From positions 38,431,470 through 38,495,469 of the forward strand of contig NC_089851.1 in assembly GCF_036373705.1 (NCBI RefSeq): 64,000 bases of DNA. The letters are read 5' to 3'. Below, piece after piece: positions 1 through 12,341 of the stretch (within the stretch, counting starts at the first letter, position 1; every line of letters begins with the position of its first letter). This stretch comes from Amia ocellicauda. Its lineage: Eukaryota; Chordata; Actinopteri; Amiiformes; Amiidae. The position numbers and the translations under genes were made by a program. Below the pieces are notes generated by a model, which saw only the letters and a list, made by a program, of their open reading frames with translations, ran no database searches and had not been told where the DNA came from.

Positions 1-1160
1 TAAAATTAAGTTTAGAGTAATCTTTGCCACTAGACATTTGATTGCAAGAGTATCAATTAAAGCTGTGTTGCTCTATAGTAAGAATGTATTAAATGCATTA
101 AATTTGGCCAACACCATATTTTTTTTGGTGGTGCCCAGCAGAGGTCAGAGCCCCCTTTATAGTTTAAGTAATTAAATGTAAGAACAAGGCAATAAAGAAC
201 ACAACTATGTATAATTACATGATTCCGTTGATATTTTTAATAAGTATAGAGACATTTTATTAAAACATATACGCCAAAATCAATCAATAAATCAATCAAC
301 GAATATCGTTGTTTCAGATATGAATTGCAGGCATTATGCCCGCAATGCTGGTCTTGCTGAGTCGGTATTGAAAGCTGGTGCAGCCATGTGCACTTGTTGT
401 GTCTGGCACTGTTGCGCGTCGTTGGCAGCCCTTACAGAAACGCTTCTCTGAGACTGAGAGGCTGCAGCGCTGCTCCTGTACAGGCCTGTCCATGTGATGA
501 AGTGAGACGACATGAGTGTTCACTCGGTTTTGTACCAAATATGAAGAGCTTCTTGTCAAAACCGATTTTGCATCCGGACATAAAGCTCGTCAAATACTCC
601 AGTAAAGTGTGTCACCCTGAGGCGCCGGGCCCGTCTCTTCAGTTGCTCAGCGCGTAAGGCTGGAGTGAAAGTTTGACTTTCACTTGAATCTGCTTTTCGC
701 TTCTTTTCCTTTGTGTATTTCAGTGAAACACGTGTATCCGTTTTGAATTGCTTTGGTACATTAGGACGGATAACCGGATCCTCAAAACGCGCAACGATCA
801 GTCAAATGCAGGTCAATTAGAGGCAGTTAAAAGCAACGCCTGCCTGAATAGCCTATTTAAGTGGGATCTGTGTACACATTATATTTGCAGTAATATAACT
901 TTGAAAATTAGACAATTATCTAATATTGTTCGGTGTTAAACAATCACCAATAATAATTTAAATAATTCAGGACCCAGCAAATACACTGCACTCACCATAA
1001 TCAATTGCAATGATTTTTGTCCCTAGCGGGCATCGGTCAGGTCAGTATAGGCGCAGTCGCAGTGAAGCGGAAGATGTGGCTTTCATTGCATAATTAAATG
1101 AGCTGACATTAATGAGATTGGTACGGTTTCCCCACGTAGGCTATTTTAGCAATGCGTTTT
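1..1160. other. No gene recognised
   Basis: AT-rich DNA with a short CpG-bearing patch near 400-660. The open frames here are short, overlap on both strands and resemble no family I know. I see no splice-flanked coding exon. Confidence 0.5.
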
Positions 1161-1204
1161 TAAAGACGATATGCAAATTAAAAACTGAAATATTGTAGAG
1201 CCCA

Positions 1205-2540
1205 TGTTGCTACTATCGGTGTCCACTGGCGCACCGGCCCATGTATCTGCCTGCGCGCATCGCAATGTGGCGCCGGGTCTCTGCACGGACACAGACGCTG
1301 TAAACACGGCGGCGCGACTCGCAGCGGCAGTGCGGGGTCTGTACGGAGCTGCGGACTCGCTAGTGCGGCGCTATCCGCCCCCATCTGCGGACTGAAGTCG
1401 GTGCCATTGCAGCGCAGACAGAGGCGGAGCGGAGCCGAGCCGAGCCGCTCCAGCTTCGGTGCCGCCCTGAGGGCGAGGCCGCTGCTCTGCTGCCCGGCGG
1501 GAGTGGAGTCAGTGCACAGGCCGGGCCTCCCCAGCCGACCGGCACAGCGCCTGCGCAGACCTGCTGACTGCTGCGCTGCGGCAATGCGCGCCCGCTTACA
1601 ATGCGACTGCCGTGCGACACGGTATAATGATACATTCATTTTACAATAATCGATCATACAATGTCTGCAGCAATGATTTTGTGTTTTGTTTTTTGTGATG
1701 TTATATAGATCATTTAATAATTTAAGCTCAAGACGTATTAATGGCACACAAATATATAGCTGGAGCTAAATTGCATTTCACATTGCACTTTATTTCCCCA
1801 AACGAGACCCAAAAACACGATCTAGACTAAACATGTCATACTCTGCTGTGAAGGATGTTATAGAAAATGCCGGTGTGACGCACAGGCCGCGTCCGGACCG
1901 GCGGCTCCAGCAGCGCAGAGCTGCGGCCGAGGGGAGTCAGGCCTGCCGCCCGGTGCGCCGCTGCTTGTCCTGCATTACTCTTATACCGGCTATAGGCTGC
2001 GTACAGCGCCAGTGTATTATAACTGCATATTATTCATATTGCATTACAATTCCTGCTGGGTAATAATTCCTGTAGAGCTTTCAACATATTCTCTTATTTC
2101 ACAGTAATTAATAAAACCTTTCAACCGACAATTTGTCCACTGGTTCTTATTTGAATTGCGTGTTTTGGGAGCTGTGGTGTCAGTTTCACCAGTGTACACC
2201 ACAGCATTATTCATACATTACATGTTGTCAAAGTCAGAGACAAAAACGTACCTATTTGATACATAAAACAAGGCGATTGGTGGTTATGAATCGAGCTATG
2301 AGTAACAATAGCAGTCCGTGCTTTGTGTCCCACACTGTGGCCCTTAGCGCGGTGCTGTCCGTAGTCAGTGCGCAGCTGCAGCAGGACTGATGGCGCGGCT
2401 GTCTCCTCTGTGCAGCAGAGCTCGTTTAGTCCGCAGCTGGGGATGAACTTCAGCCGCTCAGTTCGGTGCGATGGGTGTTAAACCTGCGCACTGGTTTAGT
2501 CTGACCTCGCCATCATCTCCAGTGCGCAGCTGCAGGTCGT
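1205..2540. promoter_or_regulatory. GC- and CpG-rich blocks, possible CpG island
   Basis: Three blocks stand out from the AT-rich surroundings: about 1,205-1,620, 1,870-1,990 and 2,330-2,540. They are dense in CG dinucleotides (for example GGCGGCGCGACTCGCAGCGG near 1,308). The motif CAGTGCGCAGCTGCAG occurs twice, near 2,368 and 2,520. Open frames cross both strands of the first block, which is expected from high GC and does not show coding. This could be the CpG-island promoter of a gene to the left, or a GC-rich repeat. No start exon can be assigned. Confidence 0.35.
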
Positions 2541-2789
2541 TGCAACTGACCAATCTTACTAACTCAAGAATAGTTTTTTTTTTCCAGTCTGTTTCATTGG
2601 ATGTAATGCCAGTTAAGGGGAGGATTATATTGCATGCTTTGAATATATTACATATTACATTTAATATAACTACCTTGTCAATTGTTACATTAATACCCGG
2701 CCTATTATCAAGACAAGAAATCGAATAAGGATAAATGTCATAATTTATTCATATCTAAACTGCATAATAGTGAAGTGAGTGTCTAAGTG

Positions 2790-3160
2790 ATTGGGGGCAC
2801 AGCAATCTGCCTTACATTTCTGTAGCCAAGACCTTCACAGAGCTTCTGTGCATCGTACTGGACCATCGAAGTGAAGAGCATCGCGGCTTCGTATCCCTGT
2901 TCCCTGGCACAGTCCTCCACGGTTCGGCACTGGGCTTTGGCAATGCCCTGACCTGTGTGTCTCCTTCACGCTGACCAGTGCAGCAGCTGGACAGAGCCAG
3001 CAGTGTTTGCTTTCCATGTAGGTTTCCTGATATCGCCCATGTCTTCTTTAAGGGACCTCTCGATGTCATAGCTGAACATGTAGCTGATGGTGTCAAAATT
3101 AATTTGTTCTCTGTAGAACATGGAATGCATACCTGGAAATGACCTGCAACCTTGTTTTGT
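2790..3160 (-). pseudogene. NAT8-like N-acetyltransferase fragment, decayed
   Basis: On the minus strand, shifting frames give a patchwork like the camello/NAT8 family of GNAT N-acetyltransferases. First comes a segment with SLKEDMGDIRK, then after a frame change TYMESKHCWL, then a third frame with GQGIAKAQCRTVEDCAREQG followed by SMVQYDAQKLCEGLGYRN. GQGIAKA matches the acetyl-CoA-binding motif (R/Q-x-x-G-x-G/A) and the last segment matches the usual C-terminal YxxQxLYxxxGF region. At least two frame changes and apparent loss of the middle of the domain make it a pseudogene. An acceptor-like CAG precedes the first segment at about 3,135. The family call comes from remembered motif patterns. 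Confidence 0.45.
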
Positions 3161-3819
3161 GCCTTGAAGGGAGTGGAAAGTCACTGGAGAAGAAGCAAGA
3201 CAAGACAACAGCTTGATATTATTTGACTTTTGCAATAATAAGGGTCATAACAAAAGGTGTGTCTGTTTTTGTGTTTTTGTCTACTTTGAAATGATTTAGA
3301 ATGGTAGGTGAAATGAGTCAGTGGTAAAAGCAGTAAATGGTCTATACGGAGTTCAGAATACACAGTAAAACAATCTAACCAAAACTATGTACTGTGATCA
3401 AAGACATATTTCTCTCTTTCTCTCTCTCTCTCTCTTAGAACAACAGAGGAGGGACTGAAAACTGGACCGCACAAGTAGGATGCAGTAAATGAGGAAAAGG
3501 TAAATAATGTCAATTTTAGAAAACATTACACTAAGGGATACCAGCCCACAAACAAGAGCAAGATAAAAGCAGCCACAGGATTACTCCAGTTTGTTATTTG
3601 GGTGGGGCACATTGCCAGGAATGCTATACTTATTGAATCATCAGTAGCAAGCAGACCTAAGTAGATTTGGTCTCACGTCCTACAATAACTTAATATCACC
3701 CCAAAACCAGTCAATTTTTGACCACTGCCTTTTTACATTTGAGCTGCTTCAATTAGCGACAGACACACACGAGAGGAACGTTAAATCTCATCACCTAAAT
3801 CCTACTGACATTACTAAAT
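3161..3819. other. No gene recognised; short CT repeat
   Basis: AT-rich spacer containing a (CT)n tract near 3,412-3,436. No coding exon is seen. Confidence 0.45.
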
Positions 3820-3902
3820 GTAGTAGCCTATTGCCTCCTGCTAGCTTTACAATATGCTAAGCACTGCTTTAGATACAGTAGCTCAATTAAGGACCAGATA
3901 CA

Positions 3903-3955
<53 letters not shown>

Positions 3956-6608
3956 TTCTTAGCAAATGCCCTTATTCAGGGCGACTTACAAAATATCAGA
4001 GCAGTACAAAGTGCAATAATACAGTGCAGTACAGTACAATAGTGCAATAATACAGTGCAGTACAGTACAATAGTGCAATAATACAGTGCAGTACAGTACA
4101 ATAGTGCAATAATACAGTGCAGTACAGTACAATAGTGCAATAATACAGTGCATTTCAGGCATAATACATTTTACACATTTAGAATTTACACAAGTGTATA
4201 GGAGATACAGTAGCAATATATAAGGTCTTACATCCAGATTACATCCAGCTGATATGTGCAGACATGATGTTAAGTCAAAGTTATGTAGTAGCCTATTGCC
4301 TCCTGCTAGCTTTACAATATGCTAAGCACTGCTTTAGATACAGTAGCTCAATTAAGGACCAGATAAATAATAATTATTATTATTTTATTATTATTTATTT
4401 CTTAGCAAATGCCCTTATTCAGGGCGACTTAAAAAATATCAGAGCAGTACAAAGTGCAATAATACAGTGCAGTACAGTACAATAGTGCAATAATACAGTG
4501 CAGTACAGTACAATACAGTGCAATAATACAGTGCAGTACAGTACAATAGTGCAATAATACAGTGCATTTCAGGCATAATACATTTTACACATTTAGAATT
4601 TACACAAGTGTATAGGAGATACAGTAGCAATATATAAGGTCTTACATCCAGATTACATCCAGCTGATATGTGCAGACATGATGTTAAGTCAAAGTTATGT
4701 AGTAGCCTATTGCCTCCTGCTAGCTTTACAATATGCTAAGCACTGCTTTAGATACAGTAGCTCAATTAAGGACCAGATAAATAATAATTATTATTATTTT
4801 ATTATTATTTATTTCTTAGCAAATGCCCTTATTCAGGGCGACTTAAAAAATATCAGAGCAGTACAAAGTGCAATAATACAGTGCAGTACAGTACAATAGT
4901 GCAATAATACAGTGCAGTACAGTACAATACAGTGCAATAATACAGTGCAGTACAGTACAATAGTGCAATAATACAGTGCAGTACAGTACAATACAGTGCA
5001 ATAATACAGTGCAGTACAGTACAATAGTGCAATAATACAGTGCATTTCAGGCATAATACATTTTACACATTTAGAATTTACACAAGTGTATAGGAGATAC
5101 AGTAGCAATATATAAGGTCTTACATCCAGATTACATCCAGCTGATATGTGCAGACATGATGTTAAGTCAAAGTTATGTAGTAGCCTATTGCCTCCTGCTA
5201 GCTTTACAATATGCTAAGCACTGCTTTAGATACAGTAGCTCAATTAAGGACCAGATAAATAATAATTATTATTATTTTATTATTATTTATTTCTTAGCAA
5301 ATGCCCTTATTCAGGGCGACTTAAAAAATATCAGAGCAGTACAAAGTGCAATAATACAGTGCAGTACAGTACAATAGTGCAATAATACAGTGCAGTACAG
5401 TACAATACAGTGCAATAATACAGTGCAGTACAGTACAATAGTGCAATAATACAGTGCAGTACAGTACAATACAGTGCAATAATACAGTGCAGTACAGTAC
5501 AATAGTGCAATAATACAGTGCATTTCAGGCATAATACATTTTACACATTTAGAATTTACACAAGTGTATAGGAGATACAGTAGCAATATATAAGGTCTTA
5601 CATCCAGATTACATCCAGCTGATATGTGCAGACATGATGTTAAGTCAAAGTTATGTAGTAGCCTATTGCCTCCTGCTAGCTTTACAATATGCTAAGCACT
5701 GCTTTAGATACAGTAGCTCAATTAAGGACCAGATAAATAATAATTATTATTATTTTATTATTATTTATTTCTTAGCAAATGCCCTTATTCAGGGCGACTT
5801 AAAAAATATCAGAGCAGTACAAAGTGCAATAATACAGTGCAGTACAGTACAATAGTGCAATAATACAGTGCAGTACAGTACAATACAGTGCAATAATACA
5901 GTGCAGTACAGTACAATAGTGCAATAATACAGTGCAGTACAGTACAATACAGTGCAATAATACAGTGCAGTACAGTACAATAGTGCAATAATACAGTGCA
6001 TTTCAGGCATAATACATTTTACACATTTAGAATTTACACAAGTGTATAGGAGATACAGTAGCAATATATAAGGTCTTACATCCAGATTACATCCAGCTGA
6101 TATGTGCAGACATGATGTTAAGTCAAAGTTATGTAGTAGCCTATTGCCTCCTGCTAGCTTTACAATATGCTAAGCACTGCTTTAGATACAGTAGCTCAAT
6201 TAAGGACCAGATAAATAATAATTATTATTATTTTATTATTATTTATTTCTTAGCAAATGCCCTTATTCAGGGCGACTTAAAAAATATCAGAGCAGTACAA
6301 AGTGCAATAATACAGTGCAGTACAGTACAATAGTGCAATAATACAGTGCAGTACAGTACAATACAGTGCAATAATACAGTGCAGTACAGTACAATAGTGC
6401 AATAATACAGTGCAGTACAGTACAATACAGTGCAATAATACAGTGCAGTACAGTACAATAGTGCAATAATACAGTGCATTTCAGGCATAATACATTTTAC
6501 ACATTTAGAATTTACACAAGTGTATAGGAGATACAGTAGCAATATATAAGGTCTTACATCCAGATTACATCCAGCTGATATGTGCAGACATGATGTTAAG
6601 TCAAAGTT
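3820..6608 (+). repeat. Six-copy tandem array, period 414-478 bp
   Basis: A segment that starts GTAGTAGCCTATTGCC and ends TTAAGTCAAAGTTAT repeats head to tail. Copies begin near 3,820, 4,284, 4,698, 5,176, 5,654 and 6,132. Copies 3-6 are 478 bp and give the same translations in the same frames on both strands, so they are almost identical. Copy 2 is 414 bp because it lacks one inner minisatellite block. Copy 1 has a longer (ATT)n run at 3,907-3,952. Each unit holds a TTATT-rich tract, the fish-repeat-like motif CTTAGCAAATGCCCTTATTC followed by AGGGCGACTTA, and an inner minisatellite built on AGTGCAATAATACAGTGCAG. The open frames in it are repeat artefacts. Confidence 0.93.
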
Positions 6609-7060
6609 AAGAACTAAGGGAGAGGGAGGATAGGGGAAATCAAAATAAACAAGACAAGTGCTAGTAATGCAAAGGCAAGAGAATGGCAAAACATTGTGGA
6701 AAGTGCAATCTTACAGGAAAATGAAAGACTAAATTACAAGTACTGTCTAAAAGATGTGTCTTGAGTAAGCGCCTGAAGGAGGTCAGAGATGCTGTTTTGA
6801 CTTCGGTGGGAAGGTCGTTCCACCATTTAGGGGCCAGAGATGAGAAGGAGCGGCTCTGGAGGAAGGGGAGCAGAGAGGAGGCAGAGTTAGTCTTCTTGCA
6901 CCGGAAGAGCGCAGTGGTCTGGAGGGGATGTATGGAGAGACGAGGGTCTGAATGTTGCTTGGTGCAGTGTGGTCGAGACAGCGGTAGGTGAGGTTCAGTG
7001 TTTTGAATTTAATGTGTGCCGGTATCAGGAGCCAGTGGATGGAGCATTAAACCTAGGAAA
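6609..7060. repeat. Dispersed fish repeat fragment
   Basis: This stretch directly follows the array. It contains wording I recognise as recurring in fish genomes, such as GGGAAGGTCGTTCCACCATT followed by TAGGGGCCAGAGATGAGAAG. It has one open frame (6,761-6,991, +) without a recognisable domain. I take it to be the body of the dispersed repeat whose start was tandemly amplified to the left. I cannot name the family. Confidence 0.45.
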
Positions 7061-8400
7061 TGCTCACCATGGTTTAAGGAGCACAATTGTGCCCTTAAAT
7101 ATCCCCCTGGGTTTGTTAAACTCCTCTGTTTGAAAGGAGACATGAATAATGTAATTTTCACTGTTTTTATTGCAGTCATGGACACTGCAACGCTTCATGT
7201 TGTCTACAGAAACTATAATTACTATAAGGAGTAAGACCATGACATGTTTACACTCCTTTTTCTTCATAATAGTGACTTGAGTTGCCAATGGGTGAGACAA
7301 ATCTGGTCCTTTTTAAGTTTTTCCACTATCCAGGAAGCTATGATGACACATCCTGAAACACTGAAAGGTTGACTTCTGTAAATATTAGGTAAGTTGTTAA
7401 TATTACATTTTAAAAGTTGCTTATATGCTTGAATTGATCTAGAAGAGTGGTATCTTTCTTACTCACTTGATCTGATGATGAGCCTAAATGGCAGTTTATT
7501 AACAGCAACTGGTTGAACAATTATAATATTCCAATTACACATTTTAAACATAACACTTAAACAGATCTGCTAAAGTTAAATTATATTCCATGGCCTATTA
7601 TATACATAATGAAAAAAAGATATACTTATTAACAATTAATAAAAAATAAATAAAAAATAAAAACAAACTAATCTCCACATAAACATCACCCCTTATAGTT
7701 TTGATTTCGCTTTTCTTGAGTTGAGAATCACAACCAATTTTGTAATCATTAACATTATTTACATTATTATTTGAAATTGATTCCCCTTATGGTTTTTTTC
7801 GTCCAGTATTTTAGAAATTGTGGTTTTTGCATGTACAGCTTTCAGTCCATGCCCAGTTGTTACACAAATTAATGATTCGTCTTCTCCTTTATACAAATGT
7901 TTAGCAGCTGTAGATCTCAAACTGGTTTGAATAAACCTTGCTAGGTAAGGCTATCTCAAGTTTGTACTGTTTTTTTTTTTTTTTTTAAATCTGTACAATG
8001 CTTTGCTTGGCCATCAGATGTAATTTGTCGGAATATGAATGCTGATTTTAAAATTAAATACTGAATTGTGTTAATCTGCATGCCTCCCAAAATGTTATTG
8101 AATTGCATGGTAGACAATATATTGTTTTAAATTAATTAAGGGGTGCAAATAATTAATGTAAGAAGTTATAAATAATAAATATTAATATTTGTATTTTTTA
8201 AAATATTAGGGAAGTATATGAATTACTATTTCATTCAAAATGTTGGCTTTTCACTTTACTGTTAACATTGTAATCTAATATTATTCTTCATGTTCTTTCA
8301 TAAGCACTTGTGATATATAGTGTAAATTTGTGAATATGATGTAATTTATTGAAAATATTTTACTGTAGAATGCTTTGTATGCTGTCTTGGATAAAGGTGT
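7061..8400. other. No gene recognised
   Basis: AT-rich sequence with homopolymer runs (poly-T near 7,970-7,986). No exon, RNA gene or element terminus is recognised. Confidence 0.5.
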
Positions 8401-8405
8401 CTGAA

Positions 8406-8407
<2 letters not shown>

Positions 8408-8454
<47 letters not shown>
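8408..8454 (+). repeat. (TAA)n microsatellite
   Basis: A nearly perfect run of about 15 trinucleotide units. It creates artefact poly-Tyr and poly-Leu frames on the minus strand. Confidence 0.95.
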
Positions 8455-8456
<2 letters not shown>

Positions 8457-8519
8457 GAACCATGGCTGACAGCAAGCAAAGCTTGGGCCTTGGCAAATTC
8501 GGGTTGAACAGGGTTGTCA

Positions 8520-8710
8520 CTAGGGCTGCAACAAACGACTATTTTGATAATCAATTAATTTGTTGATTACAAATTAAACATATTCCAGCATTACATGCAA
8601 ATGTTTTATTACAATAAGTGTCTTCTTAGAACTGTAGTCAAACTGAGTGGACACAGTGATAACACCACAAATAGACACGTTTCATTTATTTGTTTTGACT
8701 GTGCAGTACG
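8520..8710 (+). mobile_element. Possible hAT-like terminal fragment
   Basis: The string TAGGGCTGCAACAAACGACT followed by ATTTTGATAATCAATTAATT resembles the end of a non-autonomous DNA transposon that is very common in fish. Only this end is visible. The CR1 insertion starts just downstream, so the rest may have been displaced or lost. No target duplication could be matched. Confidence 0.35.
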
Positions 8711-9231
8711 CTTTTAGAAAACAAATCTTGGTGTAGGGAAGAGGGTTTTAGGTTTATGGAGCATTGGTCTTTCTTCTGGAATAGATGGGACCTGTACAAA
8801 CCGGACGGTCTACATCTAGACAAAAGAGGGGTGAATGCATTGGGAGAGCGTATGTGCAGAGTAATTGAGAATCTTTTAATCTAGGGACCAGTGGGGCAGG
8901 GAGCTCCGACAATGGGAGATGTTCCACTAAGGAAAGAAAACAAAGGGAACCTGCTGGTAGGAAAGTCCTGAAATGTTTGTACCTCAATGCCAGGAGTATA
9001 AGGAACAAAATGTTAGACCTAGAAGCCACAGTGCTGGCGGGTGACTATGATGTTGTAGGAGTGACAGAAACATGGCTTACAGAAAATGATGGGAATTAAT
9101 TCAAGTTGAAAGGATACACACAGTTTAGGAGGGACAGGCAAAATCGGAGAGGAGGTGGGGTAGCATTATGTGAAAAATGACATTGAGGCAGAAGAACTAA
9201 AATTAAATCCCAGTAACGGAACAGAATCTTT

Positions 9232-9696
9232 GTGGGTGAAACTTTTGGACAAGGATGTGGAGGATTAGTGGTAGGAGTGTGTTACAGACCACCCAACTCA
9301 GATATTCAGCAAGATGTTGCATTGTACAGTGTAATCAGGACTGCATGTAGCAAGGATGTGACTGTTATAATGGAGGATTTAAATTTCCCAAACATAGACT
9401 GGGAAAGCCCAGTTGGGACTACAGAGGCAGAAATAGAGATGGTTGAGATGGTTAATGACTGCTTTCTAACTCGATTTGTCAGGGAACCAACCACGGAGAG
9501 TGCATGCATTGACTTGATCTTTTCAAATGACCAAGATAGAGTCAGAGGGACACTAGTTAGAGAACCAATGACAAATTGTTATCACAACATGGTTAGCTTT
9601 GAGGCATTCTTTCAAAAAACAAGGCCCAAGTCTAAAACAATGGTCTTAAATTTCAGAAAAGCAAACCTTGAAGGTATGAGGTGGCATAAGAGGTAG
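9232..9696 (+). pseudogene. CR1 endonuclease domain remnant
   Basis: This is the longest open piece (154 aa) of the LINE apurinic-like endonuclease, which nicks target DNA to prime reverse transcription. It carries GVCYRPPNSD and DLNFPNIDW and continues to a SACIDLIFSNDQD stretch typical of the C-terminal half of the fold. The N-terminal half lies upstream (about 8,965-9,180) but is separated by stop codons, so the original protein is broken. Confidence 0.75.
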
Positions 9697-10303
9697 ACTG
9701 GAGCACACTGGATACAGATTCAGTTGAAAATGGATGGTTATATTTTAAGAATATACTACTTGAGGCTCAGGGGAAATTTGTACCAAAACTTAGCAAATTC
9801 AGGACCAAAAAACAGTGGCCAAAATGGTTTAATAGAGGTATGCAAAAAAATATCAAGAGGAAGAAAATGTTGTATAGCGCATACAAAAGGGACAGACTAA
9901 ACAAAATACATAGAATATGTTGAGCTGCAAAGAGATCTTAAGAAAGGGATCAGGAAAGCAAAGAAGGAAATAGAAAGAAAGATAGCTCTTGGAGCTAAAA
10001 CTAATGCAAAGAGGTTTTTTCAATACTATAACAGCAAGACGACACTAAGGGAGGAAGTGAAACAGGTAAAGGGCAAAAACTGAAGTATCTTGGAAAACAA
10101 GCAAGATGTGGCAAATATTCTAAATGAGTATTTCACAGAGGTTTTTACAAAAGAAAAAACAGATGACATGCCACAGGTTAACAATCAGTCCAGGCAAATC
10201 CTAAGAGAGATCAGGATAAATGAGGAGGAGGTACTAAATTACAGAATTAAAAACAAACAAATCACCTGGGCCAGAGGGTATATTTCCAACAGTACTTAAA
10301 GAA

Positions 10304-11068
10304 ATGAGAGAAATGATTTGTAGGCCGCTAAGTCAAACATTCCAAATGACACTTAGAACAGGGGATGTGCCAACTGACTGGAAGACAGCAAATGTCATAC
10401 CAATCCACAAGAAAGGGGACAAAACTGAGCCAGGAAATTACAGACCAATCAGTCTCACCTGCATCACCTGTAAAATGTTGGAAAAAATTATTAGACAGAA
10501 AATAGAGGAGCATCTTAATGAAAACCAAATTCTTGGAGATAGTCAACATGGGTTTAGACGAGGCAGATCATGTCTTACTAATTTATTCAAATTTTTTGAA
10601 CACGCAACTGCAGCTGTAGATCGTGTGAAAGCATATGAAATGATATACTTCCAAAAAACTTTTGATAAGGTTCCACACCAAAGACTGATCCTCAAATTGG
10701 AAGCTGTAGGCATTCAGGGTAATGTAAGTAGATGGATTATGAACTGGTTGATGTCTAGGAAACAGAGGGTGTCGATTAGAGGAGTCGCTTCTAACTGGAG
10801 TGAGGTTGTTAGTGGAGTTCCACAGGGATCAGTACTAGGGCCTGTGCTTTTTATAATCTACATTAATGATCTGGACTCTGGGATAGTTAGCAAACTTGTC
10901 AAATTTGCAGATGATACTAAAATAGGTGGCTCAGCAGATACAATCTCGGCAGCACAGGCTATTCAAAGGGATAATATTCAGGTGTGGGCCAACACCTGGC
11001 AGATGAAATTCAATGTGGACAAGTGCAAGGTAATACATGCAGGTAACAAAAATGTCCACTATAATTAG
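10304..11068 (+). pseudogene. CR1 reverse transcriptase domain remnant
   Basis: A 254-aa open piece covering most of the reverse transcriptase fingers and palm. Motifs in order: [61 protein letters not shown] and the active-site FADD box near residue 210. The usual YLDFxKAFD motif reads YFQKTFDKV, so the first catalytic aspartate region is altered (a missing or changed residue near 10,655). A frame break separates it from the upstream linker (10,090-10,299) and from the downstream C-terminal region. Confidence 0.85.
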
Positions 11069-11519
11069 GCTATGGGAGGAATAGAACTAGATGAAGTAAC
11101 GCATGAGAAAAACCTAGGAGTCTACGTGGACCTACTGAGAGACTGAGGGAACTGAACCTTTTCACCCTGGAACAGAGGAGACTATGTGGGGACTTGATCC
11201 AAGTCTTCAAAATCATGAAGGGCATCGACCACATCAAACCAGAGGAGCTTTTCCAGATCAGCAGGGACACACACACCCGGGGACACAAATAGAAACTGGG
11301 CTACAAGGCATTCAAAACGGAAAACAGGAGACACTTCTTTACACAGAGAGTCATCACAATCTGGAACAAACTCCCCAGCAATGTGGTAGATGCTGAAAAT
11401 TTGGGAACATTTAAAAATAGACTGGATAGGATCCTTGGATCAAGCACGATGGGTTGGATGGCCTCCTCTCATTTGTAAACTTTCTTATGTTCTTATGTTC
11501 TTATCTGTCGTTGATAATT

Positions 11520-12300
11520 AGTTACGCTGGCTAATTATGTTTTCCTGGTATTTAACATCTCTTAATATGACATGAATAACATGAAAAGAATGGTCACCAA
11601 CAATATAAACACAAATAATATTGGCCTATTATTTATTTGGCAAATACTGCCACCACCACATCCCTAGCTAAAATTAGCTATACATGTTGGTGCTTTCTGA
11701 GATTTAATTTTAATTTATAGATATTTGTAATCTATTCAATTTTAAAATGAACTTAGAATGAACTTTTCCGCCTAAACAAACATTACCAATCAAATCATAA
11801 TTGAAAAATGTGAGCCTTCGTTATATAAATTCCAACTTACCCAGAATGTCCTTGTCACTGACGTGACTTAAGAATGTAAGTAATAATTACGGAATAAAAC
11901 AAACAAAAATGTACTTCTTACTTAAATATCAACCAATACAAATACAATACCAAATTATATTTTAAAAGAAAAAGTATGTTAAATGACAAATAAACTAAAA
12001 TATTGATATACGTTTTCAGGATACTTTCTGCTATTGCACGCTTCTCACATTGGACGAATAGTCATGGACGAGTGAAATGCATCCTGGATAGAGTGACATG
12101 ACTTACGGACATACTGAAATTATCTCACGCAACAACATATACAATTTCTTGCACACACACCTGAAAAACTTTTCACTCATCCATATGAGAACTTCTCACA
12201 CTTTAAAATATTGATAATGAAACATTTAATATCCTTTAATATCTATGTGTGCGCGAGTGTTTGTGTGTGTGTGCATGATTTGAAAAATGTCCTAAATGGC

Positions 12301-12341
<41 letters not shown>

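Larger units (their letters stand above)
8740..11516 (+). mobile_element. CR1-type non-LTR retrotransposon (LINE), degraded
   Basis: In order on the plus strand it holds: the tail of an ORF1-like protein (DGLHLDKRGVNALGERM near 8,800); an APE-type endonuclease from about 8,965 to 9,690 (LNARSIRNKMLDLE, VGVCYRPPNSDIQQD, FPNIDWESP); and a reverse transcriptase at 10,304-11,068. The RT shows [24 protein letters not shown] and the catalytic FADDTK. A C-terminal segment follows near 11,150-11,420 (RDTHTRG and related). The 3' end is a run of TTCTTATG octamers at about 11,488-11,512, as in CR1 elements, which end in short octamer repeats rather than poly-A. Stops and frameshifts occur in the endonuclease, between the domains and after the RT, so it cannot move by itself. 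Confidence 0.85.

Noticed and set aside
1178-1747. 189-aa minus-strand frame in the GC-rich block
   Set aside because: High-GC DNA keeps frames open on both strands; the translation is Arg/Ala/Pro-rich with no family likeness and no splice support.
3820-6608. CRISPR-like array
   Set aside because: The repeats are direct 414-478-bp units without unique spacers, in an intron-bearing vertebrate genome.
3986-6689. Repeated 73-aa and 91-aa open frames on both strands of the tandem array
   Set aside because: They recur only because the DNA unit repeats. They consist of minisatellite translation (for example CTVLYCTALYYC) and have no domain or start context.
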